A stretch of 64,000 bases of DNA, from contig JAYWVB010000030.1 of the NCBI GenBank assembly GCA_039881045.1, positions 124,001 to 188,000 on the forward strand. Reading direction: 5' to 3'. The notes under the pieces are model-generated. The model was not told the origin of the DNA and searched no databases. It was given only the letters and a program-made list of their open reading frames with translations. Of the stretch, positions 44,702-54,884 are shown piece after piece (position 1 is the first letter of the stretch; each line of letters starts with the position of its first letter). Origin of the DNA: Chaetomium olivaceum. Lineage: Eukaryota > Ascomycota > Sordariomycetes > Sordariales > Chaetomiaceae. The translations under genes and the position numbers were made by a program.

Positions 44702-46415
44702 ATGCTGACCATCGTGGGAGGAGTAGTTGTGCTGGCCTTGCTAACATCCATTTATCTTGTCTTTACAGTCGGGAAACGGGATCCCAGATTGCCACCAGGT
44801 AAGCTTTAAGACGTGGAGCACCGGATATCTGTCTCAGCTTCGATACTGACATGGCCAAGGACCTCCCACCTTACCCATCATCGGTAACCTCCACCAGATC
44901 CCCACCAGGCGCACCCATCTCCAGTTCGCAAAATGGGCCAAGCAGTACGGCGAGATCTACTCGCTCAAGTTCGGTCCTGGGACTTCCATCGTCATCTCGT
45001 CGCCGCGCCTCATCAAGCAGCTGGTCGACAAGAAGTCGAACCTCTACAGCCGCCGGCCGGCTTCGCATGTCGGCGGTATTATCTCGGGCGGCGACCACTT
45101 GCTGTTGATGCAGTACTCGGACCGGTGGCGTACCTGCCGCAAGCTGGTGCACCAATTCTTCCGCGAGGACATGGTCATGAAGCATCACATTGATGTCGTT
45201 GATGCCGAGGCTGTGCAGATGCTACGTGACTTTGTGGTGCAGCCCGAGGGTTGTATGAGACATCCCAAGCGGTTTAGCAACAGCATTATCATGAGTTTAA
45301 GTAAGGAACACTCCGGAAACATGGTCCCTGGGTATCCGACTGGACGCTAACCCGCTCACAGTCTACGGCACGCGCACGCCAGCCATCAAGACCAAGCACA
45401 TGGTGAAGCTCTACGCGCTGATGGAGAACTGGTCTAAGGTGATGGAGCCGGGCAACACGCCTCCCGTGGACATCTTCCCCTTCCTCAAGCTGGTGCCAGA
45501 ACGGTTCCTGGGCATGTGGCGGTCGCGGGCGCAGGACGTCGGGCGCGAGATGAACGCCCTCTACAGCGAGTGGCTCGAGTATGTCATCCAGCGGCGCAAG
45601 GACTCGGGCAGCCGCGACTGCTTCCTCGACCGCGTGCTGGACCAGGGCGAGAAGGTCGGGCTGGACAAGCACGGCCTGTACTTCCTGTGCGGGACCGTCA
45701 TGGAGGGCGGCTCCGACACGACCAGCTCGCTGATCATCGCCTTCCTGCACGCCATGACCAAGTGGCCGGGCGTGCTGCGCAAAGCACAGGCCGAGATGGA
45801 CGCGGTGGTCGGGGAGGAGCGCACGCCGACGTGGGCGGACCACGCACGGCTTCCCTACGTGGCGGCGTGCGTCAAGGAGGCGCACCGGTGGCGGCCCGTC
45901 ACGCCGCTGGCGTTCCCGCATTCGTTGGCTGAAGACGACTGGGTCGACGGCATGTTCCTGCCCCGTGGCAGCGACATTTTTGTGAACGCCTTCGGCATGC
46001 ACCACGATGAGGCCCGGTTTCCGGACCCGGACACCTTCGACCCGGCCCATTACGAGGGCTTCACGGGGCTGCGCCGGAGCTGGCCAACGGTGATTACGCA
46101 AATCGGGATCACTATGGGTATGGTAGCGGACGCAGACTGTGCCCCGGCATCCACTTGGCGGAAAGGAATTTGTTCCTGGCGCTGGCGAAGTTGGTGTGGG
46201 CGTTCGACATTGGGCCGGGCAAGGACGCGGCGGGGCAGGTTATTGAGCCTGATGTCAGTAACGAGAAGGGATATTGTTCTGGGTTTCTGGTGTGCGCCGA
46301 GGACTTCCCGTGCACTGTCACGGTAAGGTCCGAGGCGAGGAAGGAAACCATCTTGAGGGAGAGTGAGAAAGCCGCCGCGGAGGTGTTTTCTCGGTACGAG
46401 ACGCCCAAGGAATAG
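44702..46415 (+). CDS. Cytochrome P450 (O-methylsterigmatocystin-oxidoreductase-like class), one-base frameshift
   Basis: Exons 44702..44798, 44860..45300 and 45362..46415. MLTIVGGVVVLALLTSIYLV is a membrane anchor, followed by the Pro-rich hinge PPGPPTLPIIGN. The I-helix EGGSDTTSS, ExxR in VKEAHRWRP and the haem loop YGSGRRLCPG are intact. At about 46070 (GGGCTGCGCCG) the frame is lost just before the haem region. One extra G restores APELANGDYA and carries the frame to the stop at 46415; only then is the exon sum a multiple of three (531 codons). The class includes fungal P450s of secondary metabolism and of aromatic hydroxylation. In the cluster it may oxidise a precursor aromatic. The lesion is probably a sequencing error. 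Confidence 0.88.
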
Positions 46416-46872
46416 GTTGGAATGTTGGATTGTGGCCTCTGTATTCTCTCATCGCGTTGTTTTAGTCAGGTATCCGTAAATCTGAATCGATTAAGCTAAA
46501 GTTTAGTGGCAACAGCCCGTTGGGTAAAGCGTGAGAGCATGTCGTGCACGCGCTACACACAGTAAGCATGCCTGGGGCGAGTTCAGGGGCGGAATTACCC
46601 CGGCGAGTGTAAATTGGCCCAAAGTGGAGTAAGACCTCGGGCAGTTTCAACGATCGTCGAGGTGCTGCGCAGTGTCTCATTCGCATGCTCAAATAACTGC
46701 CGAACGGCCGAATGCTTGACAAATTCTTGCTTGGGTAAGTGATTTGTATTGCTGGATAAGCAGGAGAAAGCCGTTTATAGATACGGTGCACTTCCCGGCC
46801 CGTTACCACTCCCCGACCGTCCATCTGTTCCCAATTCCCCAAACACACCCGTGACGCCCAAGAGTATATATC
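46416..46872. other. Intergenic, promoter of the FAH-family gene
   Basis: No gene. TATATA sits only a few bases before the ATG at 46873, too close to be a normal TATA box. Confidence 0.45.
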
Positions 46873-47767
46873 ATGACTTTCCAGCGCCTCGTTCGATTCG
46901 TCAATGCCCAAGGCGCCATTAACTTCGGCGACCTCAAAAGCGAGCCAACCGGGGATTTGCGGGGCGCAGAGGTCGAGGTCCTCGAGGGAGATGTCGAGAA
47001 CGGGTTTCGCGGAACCGGAAGGACGGACAAGATCGAGAAGCTGTTGTCACCTCTGGCTAGAGTGCCCCTGGTCATCTGCATCGGGTTAAACTACCAGAAG
47101 CACGCCACTGAGGCAAACGTATGGCACCCCAGTCCTCTTGCCCTCGTACTCACGGTAGAGCTGACAGACGCGGGCACAGCTCCGTGTCCCGCCATACCCC
47201 GTCGTCTTCACCAAGCCAGCCGACGCTTTGGCCGGCCCGTTTGACGATGTGTCCATCCACCCCGACGCGCAAGGCATGCTCGACTACGAAGGCGAGCTGA
47301 CGGTGGTAATCGGAAAGGACGCAAAGAACGTGACCGAGGCGGACGCACTGGGCCACGTGCTGGGCTACACGGTGGGCAACGACGTGTCGGCACGCAACTT
47401 CCAGCTACCGGACACGTCGGGTGGGCAGTTCTGCTATGCCAAATCGTTTGACGGTTTTGCGCCTGTCGGTCCTTGCATTGTGTCGCCAAACCTGGTGCCC
47501 GACCCACAGAAGCTACGGCTTGAGACGCGGGTGAATGGCGCCGTGCGGCAAACGACCAGCACCGATGACATGATCTTCTCGGTCGCCAAGATTATTGCCC
47601 ATCTCAGCCGTGGGACTACCCTCAGGAAAGGCACCATCATTCAGTCGGGTACACCGAGCGGCGTCGGCCTGTTTATGGAGCCTAAGGGATTCCTGCAGAA
47701 TGGCGACGTGGTTGAGGTGTCGATTGACGGAATAGGGCAGATTCGCAACAAGATGGTGTTTGAGTAA
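46873..47767 (+). CDS. Fumarylacetoacetate-hydrolase-family enzyme
   Basis: Exons 46873..47118 and 47180..47767 (61-bp GTATGG...CAG intron) give 277 residues. The FAH fold motifs are GLNYQKHATEA, DYEGELTVVIGK with the metal-binding Glu residues, LGYTVGNDVSARNFQ with the Asp ligand, YAKSFDGFAPVGP, and GTIIQSGTPSGVG. Length matches single-domain acylpyruvase, 2-hydroxypentadienoate hydratase and oxaloacetate tautomerase/decarboxylase relatives. In bacterial meta-cleavage pathways FAH enzymes act directly after ring opening, as hydratase, decarboxylase or isomerase. Placement beside a hydroxylase and an extradiol dioxygenase supports such a role here. Cytosolic by lack of signal. Confidence 0.93.
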
Positions 47768-48425
47768 TGTCGAGGCGCACGGTGGTGGTGGGGTTCAACG
47801 CGGTGAGTGGTGGGGCACCACGGGTTGTTTGGCGAGTTTGGGGAAGCTGCTGAACCTCGCTGTATGTACTGTACATTCAACTCCCACAATTGCAGGCGGT
47901 GGGGTTCTTGCTGTTTCCTGTCCTGGTCCTTCTGTTTAGCCTCGCCTCAATTAGGTATTCCTTTTGTCGGTTTAATTTTATCCTCCCGTGAATTAGGGAT
48001 CAGAGTCATCTGAGATGGATGCCGTCCCCAGGGTCGGGCAGTTCTAAGACAACCCCACCGTGACACTGGTGACCTCCCACCGAAGCCAACAGTGCGAGCA
48101 ATTACACACGAACCGAACCTGAGCTATCTGAGTGCGAGATTAAACCTGGGAACTGTCCATACAGTGCTCCCAGCAAACAAATATCAGTTTACCTGAAATC
48201 GTACGCCACACGCCACACGTACGAACCTTCGAAACTTTTGCGCGGCGACTCGCACGCTGGAGCTGAGGTCGTCAGGGGTTTTAAAGTGTGAGGGCGCACG
48301 GTACACATGCACAGACTCCAAGCAACATTTGGTCGTCGGTCGAATTCTGCCCATTTCAATTGCTCCGCGATCCACTCTCCCGCTGTTCCATTCCTCCATG
48401 CTCGCTTACTTTCACTGCATCCACC
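47768..48425. other. Intergenic upstream of the cluster regulator
   Basis: 658 bp with no coding signal; presumed promoter and leader of the Zn2Cys6 gene. Confidence 0.5.
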
Positions 48426-51199
48426 ATGGCGACCACCGCAGTCAGATCGCCCGAAGCCAACCTTGCGGCCAGGCCGGCACCCACCAACTTGGCTTGCTAT
48501 GCGTGTAAAAGGTGAGCGTTAAGTATTTGTTATGTGACAACGATGCAGTGATCACTGACGAAAGTCGTTGCTCAACCGCCAGGCGCAAAATAAAATGGTA
48601 ATTCACCTGCATTGACAGCATTACCTAATCTTTTTGGACAACACCCGCTGATAGCTGAGATCCAACACCAGTGACCGTCAACATCCAGTATGCATCTACT
48701 GCCAGAGACTCGATTTGGTGTGCGAATATCCAACCCATCCCGAAAAGCCCGGCCCAAAGACTGGTAAGACCGACCTGGTGGGAGACGGATTGGAGATAAA
48801 TACTGATGGCCACATGCCGTAACTAGGCTCTTCTCAGAGGGCCAAACGGCGGAAATTCCAACACCCTTCAAGCCCGTCCGACAATAGAAATTCCACACGC
48901 GATCTTCTCTTATTGAGTACCGCCGCCGCACAACTATCACCAGCCAACCCTGAACGTCACAACCCCGAACCTGGTCTACCGCAGACCGGCGAAGGCGGCC
49001 TAGCTCAAGATGCGTTGCTTGCTGAAGACGGCGTTCCCTCGCACGAGGCAGCGCCGGACTCCCCACCGCCGGCCGCCGGTTCAGCAAACGATGACCAACC
49101 GGCAAGCGCACCGATATTCTCGCGGATCATGTATCCCTCACACGAATCACAAACGCGCCCTCAGTCTCCGTCCACTGCCGATGCTTCGCCTGAAAATCAG
49201 ACTGGAGTAACGACTGGAATCACCGTTCGAAGTGTCTGCACGGCTCTACAACTCTCCAGAGCCACATATGACTTGCTGTCAGTGGCCTCTCCCCAACAGG
49301 CTTCCCGCTTTCTCCATCTCAAGCTAACATTTGGATCCACTGCTCAGAATGGAGTATTATTTTACCAACATGACTGCCTTCTCGCTCTTCCGACCGGGTA
49401 GTATCGAACCAAAATTTGCGATGATGCAGTACCATTCCGACGCAGAAGTCCTCGTGGCATCCATGTTCTCCTTCTCTGCTAGGTACTGTCGTGATGGCGA
49501 CAATTGCCCTAGTCCATCCCACTTCGCCCGGGTCGCATCGTCGAAATTGGATGAATCAGTCGACAACTACGGCGATATGCCTCCCCCATTGTGGCTATTA
49601 CAGGCTAGTGTTTTAATTTCCTTCTACCAGCTGACGCTGAGCGTCCGGTCAAGGTCATGGAAGAAACTGGGGGATTGCATCCGGTACGCCTATGACATGC
49701 ATCTGCACCTTGTCGATGCAAATCATGACCCGGCAGCGACGTCTGCTCAGGCTGCGGTGGACATCCCCCACTGGACTTTGCTCGAGGAGCGCCGAAGAGC
49801 CTGGTGGGCCGTGTGGGAAATGGATGTGTTTGCATCCACCATTCGCCGCCTACCGACAGCAATAGATACCAGCTTGAACCTGACCATGTTGCCAGTCCCG
49901 GACGACTGCTGGTTCAGGGGGAAATATCAGGAGAGCTGCTTTCTTGCCGAGGACTCTAGTCTCCGTTGGAAACACCTGGCGCAGTCAGGGAACCGCAGCG
50001 CGAAGGCCTGGTTCATCGTGGTAAACTCACTAATGAGGAATACCCAGCGGATCGTCTACCCAGCCGGTCCGGTGATGCAATCTCTCAATGGCCCCGACCA
50101 ACTGGATTATAGCGATGAGCTCAATATCATGGCGAACACGCTGTATTGCACCATCACCTCACTTCCCACCGACCTAGTCTACCAAGGCGAGACTCTCGAC
50201 TTCCGCGTAAAACACACTTCTTCCGGGGATGTAGACAATGATGTCCGCCCGCGCCAACGGCAAGCTGACAAGTATTCGATCCATCTAATGACCCAACTTT
50301 GTCGCTTCATGGTCTACCACCATAAAATCTGCGCACGGGCTCCATGGCTGGCCCAACGACAAAAAGGGCCACCCGACAGGGACGAGCCAACAGGTCTCTC
50401 AAGTAACTCGACCTCCACCCAGCAGGCCAACTCGGAGTGGTCCAACTATATCAACGCGTCGGAGGAGATTGTCACCGTAGTGCGAAACAGCGCTCGGGAC
50501 CACTACCGCTACGTGAACCCCTTTCTCACGAACACCCTGTGGTTCGCCGCCGCGGCTCAAGTGGCCTGCAATGTCTTTGGCCCCGCGTCCCTCAACAAGC
50601 GTCTGACAAGCTCCAACCTCGACCTGCTCAAACTCACAATCGACCGCTTTATTTCTTTCTGGGGCGGCATGGAGAGCTTGCGGGGAAAGCTGGCTCGCAT
50701 CGAGACGGGATTGCAAAATCTCATGGCGAGGCCAAAACATCTTGGAAGTAGGGACGGGTCGGCCACGGCGCAACGGCAGCACGGCTCAGCAGCAAGACAT
50801 CCTACCGCACAAATTCCAGCCAGTACTGTCGCAGCCAGGGGAGAAAGGAGCGTGGCAGGTGGCGTGACAGACAACCTGGCCCAGATGCCTACTGGCGACC
50901 AAGCAATGCCTTTACTGCATCATGGCACGGGCGGGGTTGAGGCAGTGCCAGCGGCGGTTATGCCCCAGAGTATCAACGCGGACCCTACAGCGTGGGTTGA
51001 CACTCGATGGTCTGGCCTCGGCTCAGAGCTGTACGGCTTTACGCCGCAGTTTACTCCCACGCCAGGTCAGACCTTTTACCCTGTTACTACAGACGACACG
51101 TTGGACTTTTCACCGTTTGGGTTGGAGGAGCTTTTAGTGGGAGGGAGCATTTTTGGACTAGAGGTAGCCAGTGCTCCCACTGATCGTATCCCACATTGA
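48426..51199 (+). CDS. Zn2Cys6 transcription factor with a 15-nt microexon, candidate cluster regulator
   Basis: Five exons (48426..48511, 48583..48597, 48672..48763, 48827..49277, 49348..51199) sum to exactly 832 codons. The zinc cluster is assembled from three exons: CYACKR, then the 15-nt exon for the basic RRKIK segment, then CDRQHPVCIYCQRLDLVC. This gives the correct C-x2-C-x6-C-x6-C-x2-C-x6-C pattern. A bipartite basic patch (RAKRRKFQ), a disordered Pro/Ser region, and the fungal regulatory middle-homology domain (for example EERRRAWWAVWEMDVFAS, RRLPTAID) follow. The C-terminus is disordered and rich in Gln, Ala, Thr and Pro, and may activate transcription. The protein is nuclear. As the last gene in the aromatic block it is the natural candidate to switch it on in response to substrate or intermediate. 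Confidence 0.93.
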
Positions 51200-52159
51200 T
51201 CAACTTCCCCTGTAATCCATGTGTACATACATGACCTAGGAGAAAGAATAATAAAATAAATAAAAAACCAACAATCCATGTAAAGAGAATGCAAAATTAG
51301 TGAAACGAAGAAAGAGGGGAATGCAAAAGAAGGGTGGGAAAAAAAGAGCAAAAACAGGAAAATGAAATAAGAGAAAGAAAATAAGAAAAATGGAAGAAGA
51401 AAGGAAGTACAAGAAAAGAGAGTAAAAACAAGAAAAGAAAATAACACAAAAGGATGAGAAAGAAACTTAAACTAATTACGTCTCAATTCTATTCTGGCGT
51501 GAGGTAATTAAGTCAATCCCAGATGGGTATGTCACTTCACTAGATTGGTTGATTCAGGAGAATGGTAGGCGGGTAGGTTAGGGCTGCGGTGGGAGGTACC
51601 TGACGGTATGCTACTGTGGATGTGATACGATCCATGCGGTCCTCTGCTCACGATCCGAAAATGCTCGCTCTTTAATGGGGTGGGTAATGGAATCACAGAT
51701 ATGAGCTTGCTGGTTCTGGGCTTGTATGCTTAGACTAACCCTACCACGTTTCGGATCTCAGAAGTGGCTGCATCTGCAAATCCCAGGTTGTGCCAATGTT
51801 CTGGAAGCTCGGCATGGAAGCTATAATTGAGCCGAGGGAAACCTTGCAGAACAGAAACATACGGAAGCAATGATTTGATACGTCAATACAGGACCCGGTT
51901 TGACCGAGTGGTTGATCAGAGGGGCGGCTTAATATCGACGCGGGTATTTCCCGAGCCTAATCTATGTCTTGGATGCCAACCGCAATGGCTTGATATTGGG
52001 ATGAGGGGAACCCAATATCGGGGAATGACATGTGCGTCGAGGCCAGGGAGGAATATAATTGTGAATGCCCGGTTTCTCTCAAAATGAACTATTTCCTTCT
52101 CCCCTTACCATGTGCCCTAAATCCTGAAAACAACTTCCACAACCACCGCGCCCTCGAAG
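51200..52159. other. Intergenic with a polypurine tract
   Basis: 51240-51475 is almost entirely A/G on the plus strand (AGAAAGAAAATAAGAAAAATGG type). It may be a decayed relative of the MITE-like repeats or a simple tract; no terminal repeats are visible. The remainder has no gene. Confidence 0.5.
52054..52059 (+). promoter_or_regulatory. TATA-like box of the small secreted protein gene
   Basis: GGAATATAATTG about 100 bp upstream of the ATG at 52160, the same offset seen in the two secreted-enzyme genes. Confidence 0.4.
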
Positions 52160-52644
52160 ATGTATCTCCCAACCCACCTCGTTTTCTGTCTCGCGGCATT
52201 GGCACTCGCCGCCCCGCAAGCAGTCGACTACGGCCCGTGCGATATTAACGGAAACAATGATTGCAAGGAGATTATGGATAACACGGCCTGTTTTCTAAAC
52301 CCAGTTGGGGCGGAAGAAATATTCAAGTGCATTCCCGGAGGACGAGAGGGGGTACGATACCTAGCAACACCCCCGACGAGCATAACACGCGCAGTTTCAG
52401 TGATTCTAACATATTATAGGTATGCCGCTGCTACGGGTGCCTAGGCTATCAACCGGTCGGCGATGTCATCGCAGAATCCAGTGCTTGCGCGTAAGTCTGG
52501 AAGAATAGAAGAACTTCGAGTGTGTGGTCCGGACCGCCACTGACATTTTTCATTCGCAGTGGTATTGCCAGCACTTCGCCCGTAAGGCTCGGTGATGTAC
52601 CCACGGTTACTCCCACCCCAACCCCAGTGCTCAAGTACTGGTAG
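52160..52644 (+). CDS. Small secreted cysteine-rich protein (effector-like)
   Basis: Exons 52160..52351, 52420..52490 and 52560..52644 join to 116 codons. A signal peptide (MYLPTHLVFCLAALALA, cleaved near APQA) precedes a mature part of about 97 residues with eight cysteines: CDIN, DCKE, ACFL, KCIP, then the CRCYGC cluster and a last SAC. Four disulfides are therefore possible. The C-terminus is a short Thr/Pro stretch ending VLKYW. Introns are 68 and 69 bp with GTACGA...TAG and GTAAGT...CAG. No family is recognised. Size, secretion signal and even cysteine count are those of fungal effector or antimicrobial-type secreted proteins, but the function is not known. Confidence 0.8.
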
Positions 52645-52961
52645 GGTTCTGATGGGCAATGAGACGATTATGACGACAGCCTGGGGAGGGACTGCACCGA
52701 TCAGGGTTTAAGTTGTACCACAATCTCGATAAAGCTGGTTGAGAATGATGGTACAAGGAATAGAATACGGGGTTTGTAGCAGTCACGTCGTTTAGATTGT
52801 AGGACTGAAGATGATTGTCTTGTTGATGAACTGCGAATTCAGGGGCTTCGAGTGAAAGACTAGGGTTAGGGTCCTTTGGGGCGGACAACAAACCTTGTAA
52901 TCCTATGATCACCTAATTTCCAAGTCGCGTCAACATTGCAAGACAAACAAAACATTGAGAG
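52645..52961. other. Short intergenic region
   Basis: 317 bp between the secreted protein and the DNA glycosylase gene; nothing recognised. Confidence 0.5.
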
Positions 52962-54753
52962 ATGGGGACTCGGAGAAGCGCGCGTATTGCAACTAAGGTT
53001 TCCGTGACCGGGAAACGCCCTGTAAGATCACAACAAGATTATGGAGAATTGGACGACGGCGAGTCCCACTCGGAACAGGAATATGCATCATCAGCGGAAT
53101 CAACCGACGCGGAAGCCCGCCCAGCCAAGCGCCGCAAAACACAACCACGCCGCCCAAACCCACGCCAAAAACCGGCCGTAAAAGTCACGTCCACCCACCA
53201 TGCAACCAGCCCCAACCACCACGCGCCACCCCCCACGCGCACCCACCCCCCAACCTACCACCACCCGCTCCTGCTCACCACCCCTTCCTCCCGCACCGCC
53301 CTCCTAACCTGGTTCAGCCACGCCAGCACCCTGCGCCCCATGCCCTGGCGCAAACCCTTCCAGCCCCCGGCCACCCTCACGCCTGCGCAGCTCTCCCGCC
53401 GCGCCTACGAGGTCTGGATCTCCGAGGTCATGCTGCAGCAAACGCGCGTCGCGACGGTGGTGGCGTACTGGACAAGGTGGATGGCGAGGTGGCCTGAGCT
53501 GAAGGATTTGGCGGCGGCGGGAGGAGGAGGTGGTGGGGGTTTGGCAGGGGTTGGGGTATTATTCGCGGGCGAGGAGGCTGTGGTTCGCGGCGAGGACGGT
53601 TTGTGGTCTTGATGGGGTTGATGGGGATGGGGACGGGGATGGAGATGGGGTGTTGCCGGGGACGGTGGAGGGGTTGATGCGCTTGCCGGGGGTGGGGAGG
53701 TATACGGCTGGTGCAGTGGCGGCGATCGTGTTTGGGGTGGCGGCGCCGATGGTGGATGGGAATGTGTTGAGGGTGTTGAGCCGCCAGATGGGGTTGTTGG
53801 CGGATGTGAAGACGGATAAGAAGGTGGTGGATATGCTGTGGGAGGCGGCAGGGGATTTGGCCAAGGTTGTGGCAGGGGATGGGGATGACGGCGAAAAGGG
53901 TGTTAATGAGCGGCCAGGGCAATGGGGGCAGGCGTTGATGGAGTTGGGCAGCACGGTTTGCACGCCGAAACCTAATTGCGCGGCATGTCCGATCACAGAG
54001 ACGTGTCGCGCTTATACCGAGGGCCTTGCTTTGGCGGAGGGCAAGCGAGTTGGCAAGGAATTGACGGATATCGAGGACCTCTGCACGCTCTGCGCTCCCT
54101 TTGAGGAGGCCATCTCCGAAGGGGACGAGGGAGTAGTGGAAACAGAGACGGAGCCTGAAGCGCAGCCGAGTAAGAGGGATGGGAAACTGTCCCGTTTCTT
54201 TGCAGTCACCAAAGCCGCCGAAGAGCCCACCGCTAAGGCTAAAGAACTGGATGCTCGTATGCTGGCGGCCGTCGTCAACCACGCACGGAAATTCCCACTT
54301 AAGAAACCAAAGAAGAAGGTTCGCGAGGAGGAGATATTAGTGTGCGCTCTCCGCCGCGCTGATGGGCGGTACCTCATCCACAAGAGGCCGGACAAGGGGT
54401 TGCTTGGGGGGTTGTGGGAACTCCCTAGCCACACGTTGCCGGCATCTAACGACAGCACGGCCAAGGCACGGAAAACGAAGGCTATGTCTTACGTCGCGGG
54501 CCTGGTTGGAGAGGCGGGCCGAAAGGGTGCTTGCTCGTCACTGAAGCATGTGGGAGAACTCGGGAGCGTGCCATGGCTGTTCTCGCACTTGAAGCTGACC
54601 ATGCATGTCCACCTCTTCGAGGTGGATGATGTTGGATCCTTGGCTAAGCTGGGCCCGCGGGAGCAATGGGCCTCTGTGGAAGAAATTGACATCGAGTCCA
54701 TGGGGACCGGGATGAAGAAGTGCTGGTCACTTGTCAAGGAAAGGATAGCATAG
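52962..54753 (+). CDS. mutY: Adenine DNA glycosylase MutY/MUTYH, one-base frameshift
   Basis: An intronless gene. The first 110 residues are basic and disordered with a likely nuclear signal (AKRRKTQPRR). The glycosylase domain follows: WISEVMLQQTRV (catalytic Glu), WQGLGYYSRARRL, the helix-hairpin-helix LMRLPGVGRYTAGAV with the catalytic Asp in MVDGNV, and the iron-sulfur loop C-x6-C-x2-C-x5-C (CTPKPNCAACPITETC). The C-terminal NUDIX-like domain (VCALRRADGRYLIHKR, GLLGGLWELPS) recognises 8-oxoguanine. The protein removes adenine paired with 8-oxoG in nucleus and mitochondria. Near 53520 the frame slips: after KDLAAA the run GCGGGAGG carries one G too many, and EEEVVGVWQGLGY lies in the next frame. 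Total length is one base over a multiple of three, consistent with a single spurious insertion. Confidence 0.92.
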
Positions 54754-54884
54754 TTGGATAAATACCTAATGATATTAAATACACGCTAATATGTTACACT
54801 ATCTTGTATACACCAGGTAGACTCAAGTACCCTCTGGGGGATGGTCCAGAACCTAAGGGGTCGGCACTTTCCTGCAAAACCACG

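Noticed and set aside
37415..51199. Secondary-metabolite biosynthetic cluster
   Set aside because: No polyketide synthase, peptide synthetase, terpene cyclase or prenyltransferase is present; the enzyme set fits catabolism better.
51240..51475. Fourth full copy of the MITE-like repeat
   Set aside because: Similar base bias but no terminal inverted repeats or shared interior motif could be found.
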